From: VGJW01 sp035285595
GTDB lineage: Bacteria; Cyanobacteriota; Sericytochromatia; S15B-MN24; VGJW01
Length of the DNA: 64,000 nucleotides
Reading direction: 5' to 3'
NCBI GenBank assembly: GCA_035285595.1
Contig: JAYKGV010000066.1
Location: 1-64,000 of the forward strand
In this document: positions 47,583 through 55,791 of the stretch, one piece after another
Position numbering within the stretch: the first letter of the stretch is position 1
Layout of the letters: the number at the start of each line of letters is the position of its first letter
The notes under the pieces: model-generated
Seen by the model: the letters and a program-made list of their open reading frames with translations, nothing else
What the model was told of the DNA's origin: nothing
Databases searched by the model: none
Made by a program: the position numbers and the translations under genes

Positions 47583-49778
47583 ATGACGACCCAGGCGATC
47601 CTGATCCACCCTGTCTCCCCCGACGGGCTTGGCGCGGCACTGGTGATTCGCCGGATGGTGCCTGAAGCCGTGCTCGTGCCTCCGACCCTCGTGCCGCCAG
47701 CCCTCGAGCCTCTGCTGCGCATGCATGCGGATTTGCTCGGACTGTCCGGACCGGGGGTGCCTGACGAGGGAGACGTGGTGGTGTGGCATCCCGAAGGCTT
47801 CCCGCCCGAAATGCCCGAGGCCCTGACCGCAAGGGCTGCGACGCGGGTCGTGACCTTGCCCCACGGAGCGCTCTCCCTTACGGCGGGCTTGCTGCCGCGT
47901 TTGCTGGAGCGGGGCATTCCACTCTCCCCGATGGAGGCGACGCTCCTGTACATCGCCGTGCTCGACGGCTGCGGCGGGCATCCTGGAGGGGCAGAGGTCG
48001 AGGCGCTCGGACGTCTGCTCGAGGCCGGAGCCGACAGGTCCCTGGCCTCACGCTGGTCGTCCCAGGGGCCCGAAGCCGTGCTGCGTGTCCCCTTGGCCAC
48101 CACGGTGACCGTCGGCTCCCTGATGAGTCATCCGGTGCGGACGGTGGAGGTGGCGGACGTGGTTGGCCGAGCCTGGGACATCCTGACCGAGCATCCTCAC
48201 GGCAGTCTCGTGGCGGTGGATGCCGCAGGAGGGCCCATCGGTCTCGTGTTGCGGCCCGATGTCGCCCGAGCCGTCCAGCACGGGCTGTCCGAGCGTCCGG
48301 TCCGCGAGGTCATGTCGCCCTGTCCGCCACTGCTGGAACCGGGAGCCGGGGCCGACGCTCTCCTCCCGGTGGTCCTCGGGGCGGGGCCCGGCAAGGCCGT
48401 GGTGGTCGATGAAGGCCGGGTGGTGGGCATCGTCTCCCGCTCGGATGTCATGGGCTTGTTGTATGCCCGTGATCTTCCGTCCGCTTGGCGCCCCTCCTCC
48501 CTTGCGGAACGCCTGAGGCGCCTGTGGCCGCGGGAAGAGCTGAACCTGCTCGAGCGGATTCGTGTCCTTGCAGGACCACAACCCTTGTATCTGGTGGGGG
48601 GTGCCGTGCGTGATCTCCTGCTGGAGCGACCGACCTATGACCTGGATCTGATGACCGACCGGGCCGCCGATGTTCTGGTCAATCGCCTTGCTGCGGGTCT
48701 TGGTGCCGAGGTGGTGCGGCATCCGGCCTTCGGAACGGCCACCCTTCGCCTGGCGGACGGGCGCCGCATCGACGTGGCGACGGCCCGACGCGAGACCTAT
48801 CGGCAACCGGGGGCCTTGCCCGAGGTGCACGCCGCAGGCCTGCGGCACGATCTCGGGCGTCGTGACTTCACCGTCAATGCTGTGGCGTTGCGGCTTGATG
48901 GTCCGGGTTTCGGGGAGGTGGTGGATTTCTTCGGTGGGGTCGAGGACCTCGAGTCTGGGCATCTTCGCACCTTGCACAACCTGAGCTTCATAGAGGATCC
49001 GACCCGGCTCGTGCGTGGCATTCGGTTCGCACTTTCGACCGGCCTGCGTTTCCATCCCGAGACGGAAGGATTTGCCCGGTATGCCACGTCGTCGGGCAGG
49101 CTGGACGGCGTCGGGGGGGAACGGCTTAAAAACGAGCTGCGCAAGCTTTTCGCCGTCCATGAGGCGGCGGTAGGGCTTTCCGCGATCGCCGATCTGGATG
49201 CGTGGCGCCTCGTCGCAGGCGGGCTGGCGGGTTGGCGTCCGACCACAAGGTTGCTTGAACGTCTCGGCCCCGTGACGGACTGGCTGGTGCGGCAGGGGGA
49301 AGAAGTCGCGGAGGCCCGCCTCCTTCTTGGGCTTGGGGTGGTCGCCGCCCAGTTGGATCCCGTGCCTCGAGGCGAGGCGCTGGCTCGGCTCAATCTGCCC
49401 GGAAGCGAGCAGCATCGGCTGACTACCTCGCTTGCCCGTCACGCACGGCTCGAGCAGGAACACCATGGCTGGACCCGCAGGCCGCCGAGCGAGCGGTATC
49501 AGCATCTGGCCGATCTCGAACGGCTTGGCTTGGCCCTCCTCGCCCTGTTGGCCGACGCTGAAGATCTCCTGCCGCTGCTGGACGAACATCTCCAGCATCG
49601 ACGCCTCGAGGTGGCGATCGACGGGGACTGGTTGCGTGCGGTCGGTTTGCCGCCCGGCCCCCGAACCGGCGAGGTCCTGCGGCAGGTCCGGGCGGCGCTG
49701 ATAGATGGCACGGCCGTGTCGGCACCCGAGCAGGAGGACCTGGCCCGACGCCTCGTCACCTCGAGCGAGGAGTCCTGA
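47583..49778 (+). CDS. cca: tRNA nucleotidyltransferase (CCA/A-adding) with DHH-like and CBS domains
   Basis: 731 residues. N-terminal ~150: a DHH-phosphoesterase-like module in which the metal-binding motifs are largely lost (HPVSPDGLGAALVI; no DHH triad seen). Two CBS domains follow (VGSLMSHPVRTVEVADVVGRA, VREVMSPCPPLLEPGAGAD). Then the class II nucleotidyltransferase: LYLVGGAVRDLLLERPTYDLDLM with the DxD pair, RRDFTVNAVALRL, SFIEDPTRLVRGIRFAL, GERLKNELRKLF. DHH-CBS-polymerase fusions in deep-branching bacteria include split CC- and A-adding enzymes, so which base it adds is undecided. ATG is 8 bases after GGAGGTG. The site-2 protease starts 3 bases after its stop. Confidence 0.9.
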   Translation: MTTQAILIHPVSPDGLGAALVIRRMVPEAVLVPPTLVPPALEPLLRMHADLLGLSGPGVPDEGDVVVWHPEGFPPEMPEALTARAATRVVTLPHGALSLTAGLLPRLLERGIPLSPMEATLLYIAVLDGCGGHPGGAEVEALGRLLEAGADRSLASRWSSQGPEAVLRVPLATTVTVGSLMSHPVRTVEVADVVGRAWDILTEHPHGSLVAVDAAGGPIGLVLRPDVARAVQHGLSERPVREVMSPCPPLLEPGAGADALLPVVLGAGPGKAVVVDEGRVVGIVSRSDVMGLLYARDLPSAWRPSSLAERLRRLWPREELNLLERIRVLAGPQPLYLVGGAVRDLLLERPTYDLDLMTDRAADVLVNRLAAGLGAEVVRHPAFGTATLRLADGRRIDVATARRETYRQPGALPEVHAAGLRHDLGRRDFTVNAVALRLDGPGFGEVVDFFGGVEDLESGHLRTLHNLSFIEDPTRLVRGIRFALSTGLRFHPETEGFARYATSSGRLDGVGGERLKNELRKLFAVHEAAVGLSAIADLDAWRLVAGGLAGWRPTTRLLERLGPVTDWLVRQGEEVAEARLLLGLGVVAAQLDPVPRGEALARLNLPGSEQHRLTTSLARHARLEQEHHGWTRRPPSERYQHLADLERLGLALLALLADAEDLLPLLDEHLQHRRLEVAIDGDWLRAVGLPPGPRTGEVLRQVRAALIDGTAVSAPEQEDLARRLVTSSEES

Positions 49779-49781
49779 TCC

Positions 49782-50420
49782 GTGTTCGGCTTTCTCACGG
49801 GTGCCTCGGGCGGTCAGGATCTTCTGGAGCGCCTGACGCTGCAGCTTCCACTCTTCATCGTGTCCATCACCCTGCATGAGGCGGCTCATGCTTGGGCTGC
49901 CTTGCGTATGGGCGACGATACCTCGGCCCGGCTCGGCAGGCTCACCCTGAACCCGCTCGCGCATCTAGATCCGCTGGGCACGCTGATGCTCCTGTTCGCT
50001 CCGGTTGGCTGGGCCAGGCCCGTGCCTGTCGACGAGGGACGCCTGAGCCGGTGGGGATCGACCCTGGTTTCGGCTGCTGGTCCGTTATCCAACTTGCTGA
50101 TCGCGTTCCTCTCGTTGCTGGGGCTCAAGCATCTGCAACTTCCTACGGCTTCGACGGCCGAGGCCACGGGCGAGGTCCTGAAGACGCTGCTGCTGCTGAA
50201 CCTGAACCTTGCGGTGTTCAACTTGCTGCCCATTCCGCCATTCGACGGGGCGGGCATCTTGCGCGGCCTGCTTCCCGAACGGCTGCGACCGGCCATGCAC
50301 CAGCTCGTGCCCTATGGGGTGGTCGCGCTCGTCCTGCTGGTGTTCCTTCCCCAAGGACAGCAACTTCTGGGCGGGCTTCTGCGCACGGCCCTGTCCTGGT
50401 TGGTTGAGGTCACGCCCTGA
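49782..50420 (+). CDS. Site-2 protease family (M50) membrane metalloprotease
   Basis: 212 residues, four to five membrane helices. ITLHEAAHAWAALRMGDDTS carries the zinc motif HExxH; RLGRLTLNPLAHLDPLGTLML and PVPVDEGRLSRWG are typical of the short RseP/SpoIVFB relatives (Rip1-like) without PDZ or CBS domains; NLLPIPPFDGAGIL supplies the third zinc ligand Asp. It probably cleaves membrane proteins or remnant signal peptides inside the bilayer. GTG start 3 bases after the CCA gene; an HD-domain gene follows. Confidence 0.9.
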   Translation: MFGFLTGASGGQDLLERLTLQLPLFIVSITLHEAAHAWAALRMGDDTSARLGRLTLNPLAHLDPLGTLMLLFAPVGWARPVPVDEGRLSRWGSTLVSAAGPLSNLLIAFLSLLGLKHLQLPTASTAEATGEVLKTLLLLNLNLAVFNLLPIPPFDGAGILRGLLPERLRPAMHQLVPYGVVALVLLVFLPQGQQLLGGLLRTALSWLVEVTP

Positions 50421-50437
50421 AACGGTTTTGGCGAGCC

Positions 50438-50899
50438 GTGCTCCGGATCAGGCAGGGCCTTTGGTACCTGTGGCCGTGCCTTCGTGACGAGGACGTGCGG
50501 TGGGCGGCGCGGGTCCTCCCCGCTGACTTGGCTCCAATCTTTGCCGGGATGGGGGCGCCTGATCGCAGCCATGCCCTCAGGGTCGCGCGCAGGGTGGAGC
50601 TGAAGGGGGGGGCGGGAGCGATCCTTCAGGCCGCCTTGTTGCACGACGTGGGCAAGCCGAAGGAGTTCGGACTTTTCTGGCGGACGTGGTGCGTGATGGT
50701 GCCGGACTCCGTGCTTGGCGAGGCGACGGACCGATCGTCAGGTCCTGCGTGGGCCCGACATATCCATCGACATCACGAGGCCATGGGACGTCTTCGCTTG
50801 CTTCAGGCCGGAGCCTCAAGCGAACTGCTCGAGCTGCTTTCGGGTAAAGGCGAGCGAACGGCTCTCGGCTGGCTGCGCGAGGCGGACGACCTCGGCTAG
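50438..50899 (+). CDS. HD-domain hydrolase
   Basis: 153 residues. SHALRVARRVELKGGAG, then QAALLHDVGKPKEF (HD pair) and ARHIHRHHEAMGRLRLLQAG give the metal-dependent phosphohydrolase pattern of small HD proteins; SSELLELLSGKGERTALGWLREADDLG ends with the last metal-ligand Asp. The substrate is unknown (nucleotide or phosphoester). GTG 50438 has no clear binding site; it lies 17 bases after the protease gene. The final bases overlap, on the other strand, the end of the MazG-like gene by 4 bases. Confidence 0.8.
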   Translation: MLRIRQGLWYLWPCLRDEDVRWAARVLPADLAPIFAGMGAPDRSHALRVARRVELKGGAGAILQAALLHDVGKPKEFGLFWRTWCVMVPDSVLGEATDRSSGPAWARHIHRHHEAMGRLRLLQAGASSELLELLSGKGERTALGWLREADDLG

Positions 50900-51231
50900 T
50901 TCTCCGTCCCGCCAAGGTCTTCGAAACGCCCGCTGTCGCGTCCTCGAGCTTTCGAGAGGGCACGTCGGGCGGCATCCGCGAGGGAAACTTCTCCCTGCGT
51001 CGCGAGGCAAGCGGCCACGAGCAGGAGGTCGCCAAGCTCCGACCCGAGGTCGGCCGGATCACGGCCCGGCCTTGGGGTCTTCCCGCCCCAGCGTTCCATG
51101 GCGGCGCGTGCCACTTCGCCTGTTTCCTCGGTCAGGCGGGCGACCTGGGCGAGCGGGGGAAAGTAGCCGCCGTGTCCACGGACCCAGGCATCGACTTCAC
51201 GCTGCCAAGCGTCAAGTTCAAGCTCCGCCAC
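50896..51231 (-). CDS. MazG-like nucleotide pyrophosphohydrolase
   Basis: 111 residues from the GTG at 51231 (GGAG 7 bases upstream); a TTG five codons earlier is possible. RLTEETGEVARAAMERWGG and SELGDLLLVAACLATQG form the EExxE...ExxD metal site of all-alpha NTP pyrophosphatases; WVRGHGGYFPPLAQVA fits the N-terminal part. It would hydrolyse (d)NTPs, perhaps damaged ones. Convergent with the HD-domain gene; both stop within the same 4 bases. Confidence 0.87.
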   Translation of the reverse strand: MAELELDAWQREVDAWVRGHGGYFPPLAQVARLTEETGEVARAAMERWGGKTPRPGRDPADLGSELGDLLLVAACLATQGEVSLADAARRALSKARGRDSGRFEDLGGTEN

Positions 51232-51318
51232 GGCAAATCTCCGCAAGAATGTGGTGCTGGCGCGGTTTCAGGGTACAGCTACTTCAGCACCCTTGGCGAG
51301 ATCCCGAGGGAAGTGGTC

Positions 51319-52281
51319 GTGAAACAGCTGGCAATATCCCTGGCGTTCGTGGCGTGGGCTTGGTGTGGTCTCCCGGCGTTTGCCGACGGGCGGGCCGCTT
51401 CTGTTCGCGTGGTGGAGACCCCTCTCTCCCGAGAGGTCGAGCGGTCGCGTGAGCAGCGGGTGGAGTTGGTAGGCGGCCGTCGGGTCGTCCACCAGGTCGA
51501 CCGTGCGGTGGAAGTGCTCACGGTAAGGGTCGACACCGTCGAGCGTCGTCTTGTCAGGTGGCGGGAGGCCCAGAAGGTCAATCGCCCCTTCGATGAACCC
51601 GTTTGGACCCAGACTGGTGTCGAGATGGACTTGGACGCCCTCGAGGCGAAGCCTGTCTACGGTTGGGTCACCCGGCGCGTGGATCCGCATTGGGTCGAGG
51701 AGTTGGTCGATCGGGAGCGGGTCGAGGAGCACGTCGTCGGCAGCGAGATTCAGCTGCGGCGGAGGCCCTTGGAGGAGGTCAGGCGCCAGTTGAGGGCACC
51801 GTCGGCGTCGGTGGGCGTGACCGGTGGTTCTGACGACAGGATGTTGGTCGTGGGGGGAGCGACACGCCGAGGCCCGGTTGGTGCCCGGGACGGCGGGCGG
51901 TCCGACACCCAGCAGCGCGCTCAGGTCGGCTCCCGCAAGGTCGTGGCGACTGCCGCAGATGCTCTGCCCGAGGGACCTGGCGGAACATGGACTTGGAGAG
52001 GATTGCTGCGGGAGAACGGCAAGCCCGGACGCCTCGATCTCGTCGTGTCGTTCGAGCCGGAAGGGGCAGATGTCTGGCGCGTCAGGCTGGGAGACCACCT
52101 GATTCGGGTCACGGCCGTTCAGGAGCCCGATGGCCTGCGATTCCGGTCCTCGGGGTCCGCAGGGCCGACGCTGGATGCAGTGTGGCGCAGAGGGCGCTGG
52201 CAGGCAAAGGTGATTTGGGGCGAGGGGGGGCTGGACCGAGTCTGGCTGCTTGAGGTGGCCCGGCCGGAGCCACAGCCCTGA
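51319..52281 (+). CDS. Exported protein of unknown function
   Basis: 320 residues from the GTG at 51319 (GAGGG 8 bases upstream); signal peptide KQLAISLAFVAWAWCGLPAFA. The mature part starts with a highly charged, Arg/Glu/Val-rich region (SVRVVETPLSREVERSREQR, LVRWREAQKVNRPFD, EELVDRERVEEHVVG) that reads like a periodic strand-rich or coiled segment, then a linker, then a compact domain of about 100 residues (TWTWRGLLRENGKPGRLDLV, VWRVRLGDHLIRVTAVQEPD, LDAVWRRGRWQAKVIWGEGG). No family recognised. It may act with the next secreted protein, 32 bases downstream. Confidence 0.65.
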   Translation: MKQLAISLAFVAWAWCGLPAFADGRAASVRVVETPLSREVERSREQRVELVGGRRVVHQVDRAVEVLTVRVDTVERRLVRWREAQKVNRPFDEPVWTQTGVEMDLDALEAKPVYGWVTRRVDPHWVEELVDRERVEEHVVGSEIQLRRRPLEEVRRQLRAPSASVGVTGGSDDRMLVVGGATRRGPVGARDGGRSDTQQRAQVGSRKVVATAADALPEGPGGTWTWRGLLRENGKPGRLDLVVSFEPEGADVWRVRLGDHLIRVTAVQEPDGLRFRSSGSAGPTLDAVWRRGRWQAKVIWGEGGLDRVWLLEVARPEPQP

Positions 52282-52312
52282 CGCACGGCCCAGGACCTGC
52301 TAGGCTGCAGGT

Positions 52313-53908
52313 GTGGTGGGCCTGATGGCAATGGAATCCTCCGGGAAGCCCGGAAAGTCAGCTTGGGCTGCTGGCGTGCGGCTGCGTGGCTCGGTTCGCC
52401 AAGGGCTTTGGGTCGTGGTGTCGCTTGGACTCGGGTCCTTGGGACAGCCCGTGTGGGCTGCGTCGCCCACGGGTTTGACGGAGCGCGATCGTGGCGTGAT
52501 CGCGTGGGTGGCTGAGGCCGAGAGGATGGTGGAGGCCGCAGGCATACCCGCGCCTTTGGCCTTCGATTTCGTGCGGACGCCTCTGCTGTTGGTGGATCCG
52601 TCGCGCATGGCGATGGTCTTCCATGTGCGTTCGCTGTTGCCGGGTTTCCGGCGTGCGCAGGCGTCTCGTCCGGGGGGCGTGGCCGTGCAGTGGCGAGCGG
52701 GACAAACCTCGGATCTCGAGACCTCTGCCCTCGAGACGCGTTACGGGGGGGTGCGGTTGGCCACTGCACCCTATGATCTCCTTCCGACGCTGTTTCCGAC
52801 CGGTCCCTCTCCCGCCTCGTTGCTGGTGCTCGGGTTGACGGCCCGGGTGCGGGAGGTGGCTCCTTGGACCCGGGCGCTTGGAGGTCCCGCGGGGCGCGAG
52901 TCCGTCTCGGATTCCGAACTCGTCTCCCGTGAGATGGATGCCTTGGGCACGGCGCTCGCGGCGCCGGACGAGGCGGGTGCCAGGCTGGCGCTCGGCGCGT
53001 TTGTCGCTGCCCGCCGTGCGCGGCAAGCACGGATGTCCGATGAGTTGCGGCAAGCCGAGGGACGTCGAGAGGTCTTGCGGGCGTTGATCCGCCATTGGCC
53101 CGCGCGGATTCAGGCTGCCGAGGCCGGGCGCAGCAGCAAAGGCATGGGCGGCTGGCCTGCCTGGCGTCACGCGAGCCAACTCGAACACGAAGGATGGCTG
53201 CGCAGCCGTTGCGCGGCACCCCTGCCTGGACGGGCAGGAGAGTCCGAGCGGCTCCTGGTGACGGCCTTGGCCCAGGCTCGCCTTCTGGAGCGTCTCAAAG
53301 TGGCAGACTGGCCGGCCGTCGCGTTACGGGACCAGTCCCTCGTTCCCGCGTTGGCCGCCGTGTTGGAGTTGCCCGACGGACCTTTGCCCAAGTTGCTCTC
53401 CCGGTGGAGAGACCTGCCCCCGTCGCCTGTGGGATGGGGACGGGGAGCCATGGATCGTGCCGAGCGCTTGTCGGCGTTCGAAATGCAGCCCGGCGTGACC
53501 ATTGCTATCCAGCTGCCTGCCCCATCCGGAGTTCGTTCTCGTGGTCCGCGGAAGGGGCTGACGTGGACGCCGGCGGCACGTCTGCCGTTGCCTATCGATG
53601 CCCGGACGGTGCTGCTCGAGGGGCTGATGTCCTTGCGTTACGAACACGGCGATCGGTCCCTCGATGTCCTGCGATTGCCTGTGCTCGGTATCGGCGGTGA
53701 GCGTGGCTGGACGTTCGGCCGGGTCGTGCTGCGGGCGGATCCCACTTCCCTGCGCATCCTGCTCGATGGGCGGCCATGGGCTCGCGTGCCGGGCATGTGG
53801 CCTGTACGCCGCCGGCTGGAGTTGTTGCATCCGAAGTTCCGATTCGTGACCTCGCGGGGCCGCCTCAGGATCGACGAGGATCGGATCGAGGTCGAAGCCA
53901 AACCTTAG
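52313..53908 (+). CDS. Large exported protein of unknown function
   Basis: 531 residues (GTG 52313; ATG 52325 is equally possible). A hydrophobic segment QGLWVVVSLGLGSLGQPVWAA gives a signal peptide. The mature protein alternates helical stretches (DRGVIAWVAEAERMVEAAG, EAGARLALGAFVAARRARQA, SDELRQAEGRREVLRALIRH) with strand-rich ends (TVLLEGLMSLRYEHGDRSLDVL, RRRLELLHPKFRFVTSRG, LRIDEDRIEVEA). The last 120 residues, with DPTSLRILLDGRPW, could be a beta-sandwich. No catalytic motif and no family recognised. It sits between another secreted unknown and the MshEN protein. Confidence 0.6.
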   Translation: MVGLMAMESSGKPGKSAWAAGVRLRGSVRQGLWVVVSLGLGSLGQPVWAASPTGLTERDRGVIAWVAEAERMVEAAGIPAPLAFDFVRTPLLLVDPSRMAMVFHVRSLLPGFRRAQASRPGGVAVQWRAGQTSDLETSALETRYGGVRLATAPYDLLPTLFPTGPSPASLLVLGLTARVREVAPWTRALGGPAGRESVSDSELVSREMDALGTALAAPDEAGARLALGAFVAARRARQARMSDELRQAEGRREVLRALIRHWPARIQAAEAGRSSKGMGGWPAWRHASQLEHEGWLRSRCAAPLPGRAGESERLLVTALAQARLLERLKVADWPAVALRDQSLVPALAAVLELPDGPLPKLLSRWRDLPPSPVGWGRGAMDRAERLSAFEMQPGVTIAIQLPAPSGVRSRGPRKGLTWTPAARLPLPIDARTVLLEGLMSLRYEHGDRSLDVLRLPVLGIGGERGWTFGRVVLRADPTSLRILLDGRPWARVPGMWPVRRRLELLHPKFRFVTSRGRLRIDEDRIEVEAKP

Positions 53909-53958
53909 GGTGGCGTCACCCCCCGGCCGTGGGTACACCCATGTAAGGGGGGGCTGAC

Positions 53959-55791
53959 GTGTCTCTTGATTCACAGGGAGTCGTTCCGGGCGGACGCCTG
54001 CCTCTGGGCGAGATCCTCCTGCGAATGCGCAGGCTCGATACCGCGACGCTCGAGGTGGCCTTGCGCGAGCAGCAGGAGCTCAACCTGCGTCTGGGTGAGG
54101 TACTGGTCGAGCGGGGCGCCTTGTCACGCGAGGATCTCGACGAGGCCTTGCGCGTTCAGGAAGGTGCAGGTCAGGAGGGGTTGGTGCAGGCTCGACGGCG
54201 GCTCGGAGAGCGGCTGCTTGCGCAAGGACGAGTCACCCGTGAACAGCTGCAGGAGGCGCTTGCGGCCCAGTCGCTTGGCGAGGCCAAAATCGGCGAAATT
54301 CTCGTCGAACTTGGATATGTCTCTACCGAAGACGTGAACCGTGCACTCAAGGGCACGGATGCCTGGGGATCCGTGGCGCGCCGCGCGGCGGGGACGTCAC
54401 CGCTCGAAACGGCTCCCTTGCAAGGACGAACCGCCCCTCTGCCGGAGTCGGTTCGCCAGGAAGCACGGGCCTCTTTCGCCGAAGTCTTCGGACGTCCCCC
54501 CGAACCGCAGGAGCTCGAGGCCTTCCGGGGGCGCCTTGCGGCGGCCACCATGCGTGACCGACAAGCGCTCCTCTTTCGCAACATCGTGGTCGATCGCATG
54601 GCCAAGGTCGTCGGCGGCGATATGGCCAAGCTGGTACAGGATGCCGGCGGAGTCCTGCGCCTCGAGGGTCTCTCTCCCGAAGACCTGGGTCTGGCCGAGA
54701 GACTGGCCGTCGCTCCCGACTTCGAGGCCTCGAAGGCGGCGGTGGCCTTCGCTTCCCGGTCCCTGCGTGCGTCTTTCCGGCGAGCCATTGGCCGGGACCT
54801 GGCGGCCGGTTCGGAGGAAGCCTTCTGGTCGGGGCTGTGGGCCGACGGCGATGCGGCGGCATTCCTCGAGGCTTGGCAAAAGGCCTGGCAACGTTTTCTT
54901 GCGGACTATCCCTACCTGCGGGGCGATGCGGTGGCCTTGCGGCCCCTGCTGCCCTCGACTGACGAGCTCCGTCAGGCCCTCGCGCTTTTTCGTGCCCGTC
55001 ACGGGGACGATCTCTTTGCGGCCTTGATGGCCGGTGCCTACTTCAATGCCCGGCGTATCGAGGCCATGCGTCTCGAGCAGGGACAACGCGAGCTCGTGAC
55101 CGGTCAGCGCGAGGGCCAGCTTCGCAAAAAGCTCGAGCAGTTGCTGGCCGAATTCCTCGGTTCAGTCCCGCCGGCGCTCGTCGCGGTGCTGGGCAAATGG
55201 ATCGAGGCGGCCGGGGGGGGGCTTACGGCTGATGGTCCAGCCGTGCTCGAGCGGTTGCTCGTGGACCTCATCGAGCGCCTGATGGCCATGCTCGAGCGGA
55301 TGGGGGGGGCCGATCCCGGTCGCCTGGGTCAGGCACTGGAAGCGGCGCTGGAGATGCTTGCCTCTGGTCTGACGCTCGATGACAAGCTGCTCGAGGCCTT
55401 GATCCGCGAGGCCCCTGCGGCCGGTGCGGAAGCTGCGCAGGACCCGGTGGCCTCGGCGCGTGAACAGGTCGGTCAGCTCCTCTTCGAGTGTTCGGGACAT
55501 CTACCGGGCCCTGCTGCTGCCGACGATCCCCTCGTGAAGTCGCTGGTATCCGGGAGGATGGACCTCGATGGAGTGCGAGAGTTGCTGGACGGCGCGTGGC
55601 GATCGGGTCGTACACCCTTTACCGAGGCAGATGCGCAGGCTTTCGTCGGTCAGCTCAATCTGCTTCACCGGGGCCTTGCCTTCCAGCCCGGACCGGGTGA
55701 TGAATGGGTCAAGCGTTTGTTGGCTCGCGAGGTGACTCCGGCCGAAGTCGCCCGGCACTGGGCGGCAGAGGTGGCCCTTGAGGTACCATGA
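53959..55791 (+). CDS. Stand-alone MshEN-type (c-di-GMP binding) protein
   Basis: 610 residues, GTG start behind an AGGGGGGG run. Four copies of the MshEN motif RLGxxLhxxGhhxxxxLxxAL occur at residues 15 (PLGEILLRMRRLD), 44 (RLGEVLVERGALS), 81 (RLGERLLAQGRVT) and 110 (KIGEILVELGYVS), that is two tandem pairs. In type II secretion ATPases this module binds c-di-GMP, but here no ATPase domain follows. Residues about 130-610 are helical (ESVRQEARASFAEVFGRPPEPQE; RLLVDLIERLMAMLERMGG) and unrecognised. It may pass c-di-GMP signals to the LpxB-like and exporter proteins encoded just downstream, with 4-base overlap to the first. Confidence 0.75.
   Translation: MSLDSQGVVPGGRLPLGEILLRMRRLDTATLEVALREQQELNLRLGEVLVERGALSREDLDEALRVQEGAGQEGLVQARRRLGERLLAQGRVTREQLQEALAAQSLGEAKIGEILVELGYVSTEDVNRALKGTDAWGSVARRAAGTSPLETAPLQGRTAPLPESVRQEARASFAEVFGRPPEPQELEAFRGRLAAATMRDRQALLFRNIVVDRMAKVVGGDMAKLVQDAGGVLRLEGLSPEDLGLAERLAVAPDFEASKAAVAFASRSLRASFRRAIGRDLAAGSEEAFWSGLWADGDAAAFLEAWQKAWQRFLADYPYLRGDAVALRPLLPSTDELRQALALFRARHGDDLFAALMAGAYFNARRIEAMRLEQGQRELVTGQREGQLRKKLEQLLAEFLGSVPPALVAVLGKWIEAAGGGLTADGPAVLERLLVDLIERLMAMLERMGGADPGRLGQALEAALEMLASGLTLDDKLLEALIREAPAAGAEAAQDPVASAREQVGQLLFECSGHLPGPAAADDPLVKSLVSGRMDLDGVRELLDGAWRSGRTPFTEADAQAFVGQLNLLHRGLAFQPGPGDEWVKRLLAREVTPAEVARHWAAEVALEVP

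Noticed and set aside
48048..49964. A 638-codon minus-strand frame opposite the CCA-adding enzyme
   Set aside because: Same reason: the plus strand carries all conserved nucleotidyltransferase motifs and the minus frame has none.
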